From SHVZ01 sp041906305 (lineage in GTDB: Bacteria; Pseudomonadota; Alphaproteobacteria; SHVZ01), in NCBI GenBank assembly GCA_041906305.1, contig JAYRJL010000001.1, positions 186,001-250,000 on the forward strand: 64,000 nucleotides of DNA, given 5' to 3'. The notes beneath the pieces are model-generated. The model did no database searches and was not told the origin of the DNA. It saw only the letters and a program-made list of their open reading frames with translations. This document shows, piece by piece, positions 8,528-16,429 of this stretch. Position 1 is the stretch's first letter. Each line of letters begins with the position of its first letter. The position numbers were made by a program, and so were the translations under genes.

Positions 8528-9421
8528 CTAGCCCGCCGCGCAGACGGCGCGGACACAGCCGCGCAGCCAGCGATGAGCCGCATCCGCGTCGAGACGCGGA
8601 TGCCAGAGCATCGACACCGTCACCGCCGGCACGGCAACCGGCAGGGCGAAACTGTGCATGCCGGCGCGAAGCCGCTGCGTGTGGCGCTCGGGTACCGTGG
8701 CGATGAGGTCGGTGCCTCGGGCGAGAGCGAGCGCCGCGGCGAACCCGCCGACCGTCGCCACGATCTCGCGTTTCAGGCCCGACGGCTCCAGCGCCTCGTC
8801 GACCGGTCCGCGATCGAGGCCGCGCCGCGTCACCAGGACATGACGGCCCGCCGCATAGCGCACCACCGTGATCTTGCCGCGGCCCAGGGGATGCCCCTTG
8901 CGGACGGCGCCGACGAAGCGGTCCTTGAACAGGGCCTGCGTCCGGATCTCGGGGCCGGTGCCCTCGCCGATGGCGCCGGTCTCGAGATCGACGAGGCCGT
9001 CGCGGAGCGGCGCGCTGTCGCGGTCGGTCTTCTGCACGAAGCGCAGCCGCACGCCCGGCGCCTCCCTGGCGGCGCGCGCGACGAGGCCCGGCCCGAAGCT
9101 CTCGACGAAGCCGTCGCTGGTGCGGAGCGTGAAGGTGCGCGCCAGGCGCGCGAGGTCGAGCGTCTCGACGGGCCGAAGAACCGCCTCCGCCTGCCGGACG
9201 AGATCGCCGGCCGGCCCGCGCAGCTCGATCGCGCGCGGCGTCGGCACGAGCCCGCGTCCGGCCCGCACCAGGAGCGGATCGCCGGTCGCTTCCCGAAGCC
9301 GCGCCAGCGCCCGGCTCATCGCCGACGGGCTCAGGCGCAGCCGGCGGGCCGCGCGGGCGACGCTGCCCTCCGCGAGCAGCACGTCGAGCGTCACCAGCAG
9401 GTTGAGGTCCGGCTTCGCCAT
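8528..9421 (-). CDS. LysR family transcriptional regulator
   Basis: A LysR-type regulator of 297 residues from ATG 9421 (MAKPDLNLL). An in-frame ATG at 9469 would add 16 residues, but the conserved helix-turn-helix begins at DLNLLVTLDVLL. The winged HTH covers about residues 1-62 (SVARAARRLRLSPSAMSRALARLRE), followed by a periplasmic-binding-protein-like effector domain. It is divergent from an MFS exporter gene and upstream of a nitroreductase gene, so it may control either. A perfect 7-base inverted repeat lies in the divergent gap. The effector is unknown. Confidence 0.9.
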   Translation of the reverse strand: MAKPDLNLLVTLDVLLAEGSVARAARRLRLSPSAMSRALARLREATGDPLLVRAGRGLVPTPRAIELRGPAGDLVRQAEAVLRPVETLDLARLARTFTLRTSDGFVESFGPGLVARAAREAPGVRLRFVQKTDRDSAPLRDGLVDLETGAIGEGTGPEIRTQALFKDRFVGAVRKGHPLGRGKITVVRYAAGRHVLVTRRGLDRGPVDEALEPSGLKREIVATVGGFAAALALARGTDLIATVPERHTQRLRAGMHSFALPVAVPAVTVSMLWHPRLDADAAHRWLRGCVRAVCAAG

Positions 9422-9450
9422 CGCCCCAGCCTGCCTTGGCAAGGCGTCAA

Positions 9451-9478
9451 ACGCACGAATAAAGTGCAAGCCGTGCGT
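9451..9478. promoter_or_regulatory. Candidate LysR operator in divergent promoter region
   Basis: In the gap between the LysR and MFS starts there is a perfect 7-base inverted repeat, ACGCACG (9451-9457) and CGTGCGT (9472-9478), with 14 bases between. A second palindrome, GCCTTG-G-CAAGGC, sits at 9433-9445, next to the LysR start. LysR proteins usually bind such dyads in divergent promoters. The assignment rests on symmetry and position only. Confidence 0.45.
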
Positions 9479-9514
9479 CTACCGCCATGTCATGGCCGGG
9501 CGTAGGTCTGTCCC

Positions 9515-10882
9515 ATGACCACGATCACCAACCCCGCCGCCCCGCATGCCGCCTCGATCCGGATGGCGCTCGCCGGGCTTTCGCTCTCGATCTTCCTGTC
9601 CTCTCTCGGTACCAGCATCGCCAATGTCGCGCTGCCGACGCTGACCGAAGCCCTGAGGGCGACCTTCCAGGAGGTGCAGTGGGTCGTCCTCGCCTATCTG
9701 CTCGCGGTCACGACGCTGGTCGTGAGCGCCGGCCGGCTCGGCGACATCGTCGGCCGCCGCCGGCTGCTGATGACGGGCATCGCCGTCTTCACCGTCGGGT
9801 CCGTCGCCTGCGGCCTGTCGCCGACCTTGTGGACGCTGATCGCGGCGCGCGCCGGGCAGGGCGTCGGCGCGGCGATCATGATGTCGCTCGCCATGGCCTT
9901 CGTCGGCGAGACCGTACCGAAGGAGCGGACCGGCAGCGCCATGGGCCTGCTCGGCACCATGTCGGCGGTCGGAACCGCGCTCGGTCCGTCGCTCGGCGGC
10001 CTGTTGATCGCCGAGCTCGGCTGGCGGGCGATCTTCTTCGTCAACCTGCCGCTGGGCCTCGTGGCCCTGGCGATGACTTGGCGCACGCTGCCCGCCGACC
10101 GGCCCCGTGCCGATCGGCCCGGCTTCGACACGACCGGGACGCTGATCCTGGCCGCGAGCCTTTCCGCCTATGCCCTGGCGATGACGCTGGGTCGCGGCAG
10201 CTTCGGCATCGTCAATGCGGCCCTGCTGGCAGGCGCGGTCCTCGGCGCCGTCCTCTTCGTCCGCGTCGAGATGAAGGTCGCCTCGCCGCTGATCCGGCCG
10301 TCGCGGCTGCGCGACCGCGCCTTGAGCGCCGGCCTCGCGACCAACCTGCTGGTCGCCGCGGTGATGATGACGACACTGGTCGTGGGCCCCTTCTATCTCT
10401 CGGGCGCATTGGGGCTCGAGGCGGCGATGGTCGGGCTCGTGCTGTCGGCCGGGCCTTTCGTCACCGCGTCGGCCGGCGTCCCGGCCGGCCGCCTCGTCGA
10501 CCGCTTCGGTGCGGGCCGAATGGTCCTTGCCGGACTGGCAGGCATGGCGATCGGCACCGTCATGCTCGCGACGCTGCCGATCGAGTACGGCATCGCCGGC
10601 TACCTGATCCCGATCGCGATGCTGACCTCGGGCTACGCCCTGGTGCAGGCCGCCAACAACACGGCGGTCATGGCCGGCGTGCCGCAGGACCAGCGCGGTG
10701 TCGTCTCCGGCCTGCTGAACCTGTCGCGCAACCTGGGCCTGGTCACCGGTGCCTCGGCCATGGGCGCGGTCTTCGCCGTCGCCTCGGCGTCGGTCGATGC
10801 GGCCGGCGGCATGCGGATCACCTTCGCCGTCGCGACCGTTCTGGTCGCCGCGGCGCTCGCGATCGGCCTCAGGCGAAGGTGA
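9515..10882 (+). CDS. MFS transporter, DHA2 (EmrB/QacA-like) drug efflux family
   Basis: A 455-residue polytopic inner-membrane protein, about 14 hydrophobic segments, of the proton-coupled DHA2 family that exports drugs or other toxic compounds. Seen in sequence: SSLGTSIANVALPTL in the first helix, the motif A loop RLGDIVGRRRL (74-84), and the motif C-like GTALGPSLGGLL in the fifth helix. It starts at ATG 9515, divergent from the LysR gene with a 93-base gap holding two palindromes, so LysR control is likely. Its last 14 bases overlap the end of the convergent phosphotriesterase-like gene. Confidence 0.88.
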   Translation: MTTITNPAAPHAASIRMALAGLSLSIFLSSLGTSIANVALPTLTEALRATFQEVQWVVLAYLLAVTTLVVSAGRLGDIVGRRRLLMTGIAVFTVGSVACGLSPTLWTLIAARAGQGVGAAIMMSLAMAFVGETVPKERTGSAMGLLGTMSAVGTALGPSLGGLLIAELGWRAIFFVNLPLGLVALAMTWRTLPADRPRADRPGFDTTGTLILAASLSAYALAMTLGRGSFGIVNAALLAGAVLGAVLFVRVEMKVASPLIRPSRLRDRALSAGLATNLLVAAVMMTTLVVGPFYLSGALGLEAAMVGLVLSAGPFVTASAGVPAGRLVDRFGAGRMVLAGLAGMAIGTVMLATLPIEYGIAGYLIPIAMLTSGYALVQAANNTAVMAGVPQDQRGVVSGLLNLSRNLGLVTGASAMGAVFAVASASVDAAGGMRITFAVATVLVAAALAIGLRRR

Positions 10883-11918
10883 GGAGCCGCCTGGGGTTGT
10901 CGACCAGGATCGCCTGGATCTCGGCCTCGGTGAATCCGCGGCGGCGCATCAGCGGCACCACGCGGGTGAAGATGTGGCCGTAGCCGTGGCCGCCGAAGGA
11001 CTTGAGCCGGATCTGCTGGCAGATGTCGTGGCTGATGACGACGCGCGAAAGATGCCCGTTGTCGATCAGCATGCGGATGTGCTGCACGCGCAGCGCGTCG
11101 TTCGGCATGTCGATGTCGGAGGCGGTGTAGAGCGAGGTCTCGCGGCCGAACAGGTCGAACTCCAGCGTGCAGCCGGTGTCGGCGAGCTTCAGCATCCGTC
11201 CGGAGTCGAAGATCGTGCGGTCGATGTGGCTGTAGACGACGCGCTCGATGTCGGCGCCGTGCGCGACGAGGAAGTCGGCGCCCTCCTGCGGCTGGTCGGC
11301 ATCGCGTCCGGGATGGACGTTGATCGCGGCCCCCGTCTCCTGCTGGGCGACGATGGCGCCTTCCATCACCTTGCGCTCGAGCGCGGTCCACGGCGTCTGG
11401 CAGCCGATCTCGCCGATCATGCCGGAGCGGATGTCGCTCTCCCAGGCGCCGACCTGCACCTGGTCGATCATCTCCCTGGCGAAGCTGTCGACCGAGCGCT
11501 GGTGGTTCTTCGGGTCCTGGTATTCCTCGACGTAGTAGCCGCAGCCCATGACGATGTTGACGCCGGTGCCGAGCGAGACGTCGGCAAGGCCCTTGGGATC
11601 GGGACGGAGCCCGCCGCAGGTGAGCTCGACCAGGGTCGAGCCGCCGGCCTCCTTCATCAGCGCCACTTCCTCCATCGCGATCGCGACGTCGTCGAGCTGC
11701 GCGTTCCGCGGCGAATACTCGGTGCCGTACCAGATGTCGTAGTGGTTCTTGAGCGTGATCTCGGGTCCGAGGTCGTTCCTGAGCCGCGCCTCGCCCTTGC
11801 GCAGATCCCAGAGCACGTGCTCGTGCATCAGGGTCGATCCGAGCTTTGCCGGATCGATCGTGCCCAGCACTGTCTGGACCTTGCCCTTGAGCTCCGAGCG
11901 CGTCATCCGCTTCGCCAT
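10869..11918 (-). CDS. Phosphotriesterase-family metal-dependent hydrolase
   Basis: A 349-residue TIM-barrel hydrolase of the phosphotriesterase/lactonase-like branch of the amidohydrolase superfamily. Visible metal-site elements are LMHEH (HxH), GEIGC, NVHPG, YSHID and SHDIC. A Glu lies where the classical enzyme carries the carboxylated bridging Lys, as in several lactonase-like members. Many relatives hydrolyse lactones or esters rather than phosphotriesters. The ATG at 11918 has a strong GGGGAGAGG upstream and overlaps the stop of the CoA-ligase gene by one base (TGATG), so translation is probably coupled. It is the last gene of the nine-gene operon that starts at 19075. Confidence 0.85.
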   Translation of the reverse strand: MAKRMTRSELKGKVQTVLGTIDPAKLGSTLMHEHVLWDLRKGEARLRNDLGPEITLKNHYDIWYGTEYSPRNAQLDDVAIAMEEVALMKEAGGSTLVELTCGGLRPDPKGLADVSLGTGVNIVMGCGYYVEEYQDPKNHQRSVDSFAREMIDQVQVGAWESDIRSGMIGEIGCQTPWTALERKVMEGAIVAQQETGAAINVHPGRDADQPQEGADFLVAHGADIERVVYSHIDRTIFDSGRMLKLADTGCTLEFDLFGRETSLYTASDIDMPNDALRVQHIRMLIDNGHLSRVVISHDICQQIRLKSFGGHGYGHIFTRVVPLMRRRGFTEAEIQAILVDNPRRLLTFA

Positions 11919-13327
11919 CAGCCTCTCCCCTTGAGCGCCGGCGGGCCGTCGCCGCCGGCCGCCGCGCGTTTCCGTGCCGCCGGATACCGCGCGAGCAGCC
12001 CGGCGCATTCCGCCATCGCTTCCGCGTCCTCGAACATCGGGACGCCCGCTTCTTCCATAGTCCGGAACCAGTCGGCGCGGTGGACGAGCGTGCCCATCAT
12101 GGAATGCAGGATCGGCAGCTTCGCCGCGCGGCAGAGCGGCGCCATCGCGGCGATCACCGGGCCGGCATCGACCATGAACGGCACGACGTGGATCATCAGG
12201 ATCGCGTCGAAGGCCTCGGTCTCGACCAGCGCGGAGGAGAGCGTCGCGGCAAACCTTTCCTCGCGCGCGTCGGCAAGGAGGTCGAGCGGATTGGCGACCG
12301 AGGCTTCCGCCGGCAGGCTTTGGCGCAGCGTGTTCTTCAGGCGCTCCGGCAGATCCACGAGATCGAGCTTCTCGACCGAGGCGCGGTCGGTCGCGAGCAC
12401 GCCGGGGCCGCCGGAGTTGGAAAGGATCAGCACACGCCGGCCAAGCCCCTGGGGGAAGCGGCCGAAGCCCTTCGCGGCCAGCATCAGCCGGCGCATCGAC
12501 TCGACACGGACGATGCCGCACTCCTCGGCGAAGGCCTGGATCGCCGCATCGTCGTTGGCGACGGCACCGGTATGCGCGGCGGCGGCGCGTCCGCCTTCAA
12601 GCGTGCGGCCGCCGAAGAGACCGATCACCGGCTTCTTCGCCGCGACCTCACGCGCGATGTCGCGGAAGCGGCGCGGGTCGTCGATGCTCTCGACATAAAG
12701 CAGGATCGAGGTCACGACGGGATCGTCGCCGAGATGCCGGAGATAGTCGGCGACGCCCAGCTGCATCGCGTTGCCGACCGAGACCACGGTGCCGATCGGG
12801 ATATGGCGGAGATGCGAGGCGCAGATCGCCTCTTCGGCGAGCGCGCCCGACTGGCTGATCAGCGCCACGCCGCCGCCTTTCGGCAGGTCGCGGAGGAATG
12901 TCGCGGCGAAGCCTGCGCCGATGATGCCGGCGCAATTCGGCCCGGCGATGGTGAGGCCGTGTTCGGTAGCGAAGGCTCTTGTCTCGGCATCGCGGCGCCT
13001 TCCTTCCTCGCCGGCCTCGGCGAAGCCGCCGGGGAGGATGAGGAGATTCCTGTGCCCGCTCGCCGCGGCGTCGCGCACGACCTCGGGGATCGAGGGCGGC
13101 GGCACGACGATGACGGCGAGATCGCAGGGATCGGAGATCTCGCGGAGCGAGGTCTTCGCCTCGTTCCCCTGGATGACGCCGCCCTTCGGATTGACCGGGA
13201 CGATGCGGCCTTTGAAGCCGCTGGCGCCGAGGTTCTTCAGGACCGCGCCGCCCGACGACGTCGCCCGCTCGCCGGCGCCGACGACCGCGACCGAGCGGGG
13301 CGCGAAGAAGGGGCGGAGGTCGCGCAC
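11918..13327 (-). CDS. CoA-binding protein, alpha-type subunit of NDP-forming acyl-CoA ligase
   Basis: A 469-residue protein like the alpha part of ADP-forming acyl-CoA synthetases. It has an N-terminal CoA-binding Rossmann domain (SVAVVGAGERATSSGGAVL), flavodoxin-like ligase domains (GGFAEAGEEG, GPNCAGI, ISQSGALAEE) and the phospho-His loop AHTGA near residue 252. No ATP-grasp (beta) domain is present and none is seen next to it, so the partner must be encoded elsewhere or the protein has diverged. The start is GTG at 13327, two bases after the ExoIII stop. An open frame extends upstream but only through the ExoIII gene in the wrong frame. It may activate an aromatic or aliphatic acid in the catabolic operon. 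Confidence 0.8.
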   Translation of the reverse strand: MRDLRPFFAPRSVAVVGAGERATSSGGAVLKNLGASGFKGRIVPVNPKGGVIQGNEAKTSLREISDPCDLAVIVVPPPSIPEVVRDAAASGHRNLLILPGGFAEAGEEGRRRDAETRAFATEHGLTIAGPNCAGIIGAGFAATFLRDLPKGGGVALISQSGALAEEAICASHLRHIPIGTVVSVGNAMQLGVADYLRHLGDDPVVTSILLYVESIDDPRRFRDIAREVAAKKPVIGLFGGRTLEGGRAAAAHTGAVANDDAAIQAFAEECGIVRVESMRRLMLAAKGFGRFPQGLGRRVLILSNSGGPGVLATDRASVEKLDLVDLPERLKNTLRQSLPAEASVANPLDLLADAREERFAATLSSALVETEAFDAILMIHVVPFMVDAGPVIAAMAPLCRAAKLPILHSMMGTLVHRADWFRTMEEAGVPMFEDAEAMAECAGLLARYPAARKRAAAGGDGPPALKGRG

Positions 13328-13329
13328 GC

Positions 13330-14127
13330 CTACAATGCCAGATCCACGGTCACTGGCACGTGGTCGGAGCTGCGCTCCCAGCCGCGCGCGTCCTTGAGGA
13401 TCGAGTAGCTCTTGAGGCTTTTCTTCAGTGGCGGCGTGACCCAGACGTGGTCGAGGCGGCGGCCGCGATTGGAAAGGGCCCAGTCGGCCGCGCGATAGCT
13501 CCACCAGCTGTAGAGCTTCTGGTCCTCGGGCACGAAGTGGCGCACCGCGTCGACCCACTCCGTCGATTTCTGCACATGGCCCAGCTTCTCGACCTCGATC
13601 GGCGTATGGCTGACCACGTCGAGCAGCTGCTTGTGCGACCAGACATCGTGCTCGAGCGGCGCGATGTTGAGGTCGCCGACCAGGATCATCGGGTCCTTGG
13701 GCTTGCGGTTCTTCTTGAACCAGTCCGCCATCTCGTCGACGAAGGCGAGCTTGTGCGCGAACTTCGGGTTCTGCCTGGGGTCGGGAATGTCGCCGCCCGA
13801 GGGGACGTAGAAGTTATGGATCTCGACGCCGCCGATGCGGGCCGTCAGATGCCGGGAGTCGCCCTTCTTGCACCAGTCCGGCCCGTCGACCCGCTCCAGC
13901 GGCGTCTTCGAGAGGATCGCGACGCCGTTGTAGCCCTTCATGCCGAGCACGGCGCGATGCTTATAGCCGGCCTGCTCGTAGGGATCGTGCGGGAAGAGAT
14001 CGGTCATGACCTTGATCTCTTGCAGGCACAGCACGTCGGGCTTGGTCTCCGCCAGGAGCTTGAGGACGAGGTCCTGGCGGAGCCTAACCGAGTTGATGTT
14101 CCAGGTGGTGACGCGAAGGCGCGCCAA
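13330..14127 (-). CDS. xth: Exodeoxyribonuclease III (AP endonuclease family)
   Basis: A 265-residue EEP-fold nuclease that cleaves DNA at abasic sites and degrades 3' ends. Catalytic motifs are TTWNINSVR (Asn10), LQEIK (Glu37), a central VPSGGD, GDLNIAP and the terminal SSDHVPV. All residues expected for Mg-dependent catalysis are present and the length matches the family. The start is a TTG at 14127, two bases after the fumarylpyruvate hydrolase-like gene, because the conserved first strand begins at residue 4 and no ATG or GTG is available. It is unusual to find a DNA-repair gene packed inside a catabolic operon. Confidence 0.92.
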   Translation of the reverse strand: MARLRVTTWNINSVRLRQDLVLKLLAETKPDVLCLQEIKVMTDLFPHDPYEQAGYKHRAVLGMKGYNGVAILSKTPLERVDGPDWCKKGDSRHLTARIGGVEIHNFYVPSGGDIPDPRQNPKFAHKLAFVDEMADWFKKNRKPKDPMILVGDLNIAPLEHDVWSHKQLLDVVSHTPIEVEKLGHVQKSTEWVDAVRHFVPEDQKLYSWWSYRAADWALSNRGRRLDHVWVTPPLKKSLKSYSILKDARGWERSSDHVPVTVDLAL

Positions 14128-14129
14128 GG

Positions 14130-14819
14130 TCAGGCCTTGGCGTAGGTGATGGCGATGTCGCCGACGCCGTCGACATGGCCGTCCATGCGGTCGCCCGCCA
14201 CCACCGGGCCGACGCCCTCGGGCGTACCGGTGTAGATCAGGTCGCCGGCCGCGAGCTCCACCAGGCCCGAGAGGTAGGCGATGGTGTCCGGCACGTTCCA
14301 GATCATGTCGGCGAGATCGCCTTCCTGCTTGGTCGTGCCGTTGACCTTGACCCAGATCTTGCCCTTGGCCGGGTGGCCGATCTTGGCCGCCGGCTGGATC
14401 GGGGTGATCGGCGCCGACTGGTCGAAGCCCTTGCCCATGTCCCACGGACGGCCGGCCTTCTTCGCGGCGTCCTGCAGGTCGCGGCGCGTCATGTCGAGGC
14501 CGACGGCGTAGCCGTAGATGCAGTCGTTCGCCTTCGCCGACGGGATGTTGCGGCCGCCTGACTTGAGCGCGACCACGAGCTCGATCTCGTGGTGCAGGTT
14601 CTTGGTCTGGGACGGGTAGGGGATGATCGCGCCCGACGGCACGATCGCGTCCGCCGGCTTCATGAAGAAGAACGGATCCTCCTTGCCCGAATGACCCATC
14701 TCGCGGGCGTGGGCGGCATAGTTGCGGCCGACGCAGTAGATGCGGCGAACCGGGAAGGTGCCGGTCTCCCCGACCACGGCGACGGAGGGGATCGACCAGC
14801 TCTGGATCACATGCGACAT
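14130..14819 (-). CDS. Fumarylacetoacetate hydrolase family protein, probably fumarylpyruvate hydrolase
   Basis: A 229-residue FAH-fold hydrolase. FAH enzymes cleave C-C bonds of beta-diketo acids using one Mg2+. The N-terminal IYCVGRNYAAHAREMG and DPFFFMKPADAI are typical of the short NagK-like fumarylpyruvate hydrolases, which split fumarylpyruvate into fumarate and pyruvate, the last step of the gentisate pathway. Metal ligands are expected in HHEIELVVAL and YAVGLDMTRRD, both present. It starts at ATG 14819, 32 bases after the stop of an unknown gene that is coupled to gentisate dioxygenase, which strongly supports the assignment. Other FAH-family reactions remain possible. Confidence 0.83.
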   Translation of the reverse strand: MSHVIQSWSIPSVAVVGETGTFPVRRIYCVGRNYAAHAREMGHSGKEDPFFFMKPADAIVPSGAIIPYPSQTKNLHHEIELVVALKSGGRNIPSAKANDCIYGYAVGLDMTRRDLQDAAKKAGRPWDMGKGFDQSAPITPIQPAAKIGHPAKGKIWVKVNGTTKQEGDLADMIWNVPDTIAYLSGLVELAAGDLIYTGTPEGVGPVVAGDRMDGHVDGVGDIAITYAKA

Positions 14820-14851
14820 GGGGGCCTCGAAGGAAGGGACTAAGGTAGAGG

Positions 14852-15376
14852 TCAGAACAGATACCACCGCTCGCCGACCCGGCCCAATGGCCAACGTCCG
14901 GCGGCGAAAATCCGGTGCTTGATGACGAACCCGTGCGCCGGCCTGCCGGCGGCCAGAGCCAGCGCCGCGAGATGGCATGCCTGGGCGGCAGCCCCGGCGG
15001 CGACCTTCGAGAGGGCTTCGTCGGAGGCGGCTTCGGCCGCGGCGCGGGTCGGGTCCAGCGCCGCCTCGGTGACACGGGTCAGGGCGGTCAGTGTCACCTG
15101 GGTGCCGTGGCGCTCCTCGGCCCAGGCCTGCAGGCGCCGCTGCTCGCGGGCCTCGGCCTGCCACCAGCGCCGGTCCCAGTCCGGATCGGCGGCGACACGG
15201 GAGGCTTCCCGCCAGGTCGCAACCGGCTCGACCGGCCCGGCCGCCAGGTCCAGCGCCGCGACGTAAGCCGTCACGTCCGTTCGGTCGGAGTCGCTCAACG
15301 GCCGGCCGACGCGCGTGAACCAGGGCGTCGCCGGGATCGACGCCGCGAGCGCTTCGACGGCGTCGAGCCCGGTCAT
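14852..15376 (-). CDS. Unknown protein coupled to gentisate dioxygenase
   Basis: A 174-residue soluble protein that I do not recognise. It starts at ATG 15376, overlapping the gentisate dioxygenase stop as ATGA, so its translation is coupled. The N-terminal part (IPATPWFTRVG, SDSDRTDVTAYVAAL) is followed by a Trp-rich segment (WDRRWWQAEAREQRRLQAW), an alanine-rich helical stretch with Cys in AAQACHLAALALA, and the end HRIFAAGRWPLGRVGERWYLF. No metal- or nucleotide-binding motif is obvious. The operon lacks a recognisable maleylpyruvate isomerase, the step between the two flanking enzymes. The gene's position makes it a candidate accessory or missing-step protein, but nothing in the sequence proves that. 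Confidence 0.7.
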   Translation of the reverse strand: MTGLDAVEALAASIPATPWFTRVGRPLSDSDRTDVTAYVAALDLAAGPVEPVATWREASRVAADPDWDRRWWQAEAREQRRLQAWAEERHGTQVTLTALTRVTEAALDPTRAAAEAASDEALSKVAAGAAAQACHLAALALAAGRPAHGFVIKHRIFAAGRWPLGRVGERWYLF

Positions 15377-16413
15377 GCCGAGCGGCGTTCCCGCCAGAGC
15401 CCGACCGCTTCCTGAACCGGCCGGTCGGAGAAGCTGAAGATCACCGCGTCCTCGTCCGCATGGTGACGGACCTCGACCCAGCTCGGCACGACGAAGATGT
15501 CCCGCGGCCCCCAGTCGAAGCGGGTCCCCCCGATCAGGCTGTGGCCCTTGCCTTCGACCACCGAGAACACGGTGCCGTCGGTCGAGCGATAGGCCGCGCC
15601 GGCGAAGCCCTTCGGTAGAAGCTGCATGCAGGTCGCCATCGTCGGGATCGCCCAGCCCCCCGTCGCCGGGTTCACGTACTTCATCTTGAGGCCGTGATGC
15701 GGGTCCCAGGCCTGGGTCCGCCGCATCGTCTCCAGCGCCTCGCGCGTGCGGGCATAGGGATAGTTGAAGATCGGCGAGGTCGGCCTGGTGACGTGGTGGT
15801 CGACCGGCAGCAGCCCCTGGCCGTAGCGGGCGAGCGCGTCGCCCTCGGGCTTGGAGAACTGCTGCGCGTCCTCCTTGGCGTGCTCGGCGAAGCTCGCGTC
15901 GAGGAACTGGACGAGCGGGATGTCGAGCCCGTCCATCCACACCATCGGCCGGTCGGAGTCGTTGCCGTGATCGTGCCAGGTCCAGCTCGGCGTGATCACG
16001 AAATCGCCGGGGCGCATCGTCGTGCGCTCGCCGTCGACGGCGGTGTAGGCGCCCTCGCCCTCGACGACGAAGCGGAGCGCGGTCTGGGTGTGGCGGTGCG
16101 CCGGCGCGACCTCGCCCGGCAGGATCAGTTGCAGCCCGGCATAGAGCGTATGCGTGATCGAGGAGCGGCCCTTGAGCCCCGGGTTCTCCAGGATCAGCAC
16201 CCGGCGCTCGGCCTCCTTGGCGGTGATGAGGCCGCCGGCCTCGAGCACGAAGGAGCGGATGTCGTCGTAGCGCCAGAGCGCCGGCACGGCGGGCGATCGC
16301 GGTTCCGGCGTGATCAGGCCCTTCAGCACTTCCCACAGCGGCGTCATCGAGTGCTCGCCGATGCGGGCGTAGAAATCCGCGCGCGCGTTGGTGAGTTGAG
16401 GTGCCGTCGCCAT
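15373..16413 (-). CDS. Gentisate 1,2-dioxygenase
   Basis: A 346-residue bicupin Fe(II) ring-cleavage dioxygenase that opens gentisate (2,5-dihydroxybenzoate) with O2 to give maleylpyruvate. The N-terminal cupin has PAHRHTQTALRFVVEGEG, giving His106 and His108, and TPSWTWHDHG with His147, the expected iron-binding triad. TVVDG-like and RPGDF turns complete the barrel. The C-terminal cupin ends with VVPSWVEVRHHADEDAVIFSFSD, partly degenerate as usual. Length matches the family. It follows the diiron oxygenase gene by 16 bases and overlaps the next gene. This enzyme anchors the operon to gentisate catabolism. Confidence 0.93.
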   Translation of the reverse strand: MATAPQLTNARADFYARIGEHSMTPLWEVLKGLITPEPRSPAVPALWRYDDIRSFVLEAGGLITAKEAERRVLILENPGLKGRSSITHTLYAGLQLILPGEVAPAHRHTQTALRFVVEGEGAYTAVDGERTTMRPGDFVITPSWTWHDHGNDSDRPMVWMDGLDIPLVQFLDASFAEHAKEDAQQFSKPEGDALARYGQGLLPVDHHVTRPTSPIFNYPYARTREALETMRRTQAWDPHHGLKMKYVNPATGGWAIPTMATCMQLLPKGFAGAAYRSTDGTVFSVVEGKGHSLIGGTRFDWGPRDIFVVPSWVEVRHHADEDAVIFSFSDRPVQEAVGLWRERRSA

Positions 16414-16429
16414 CGCCCTCTCCCTGTGC

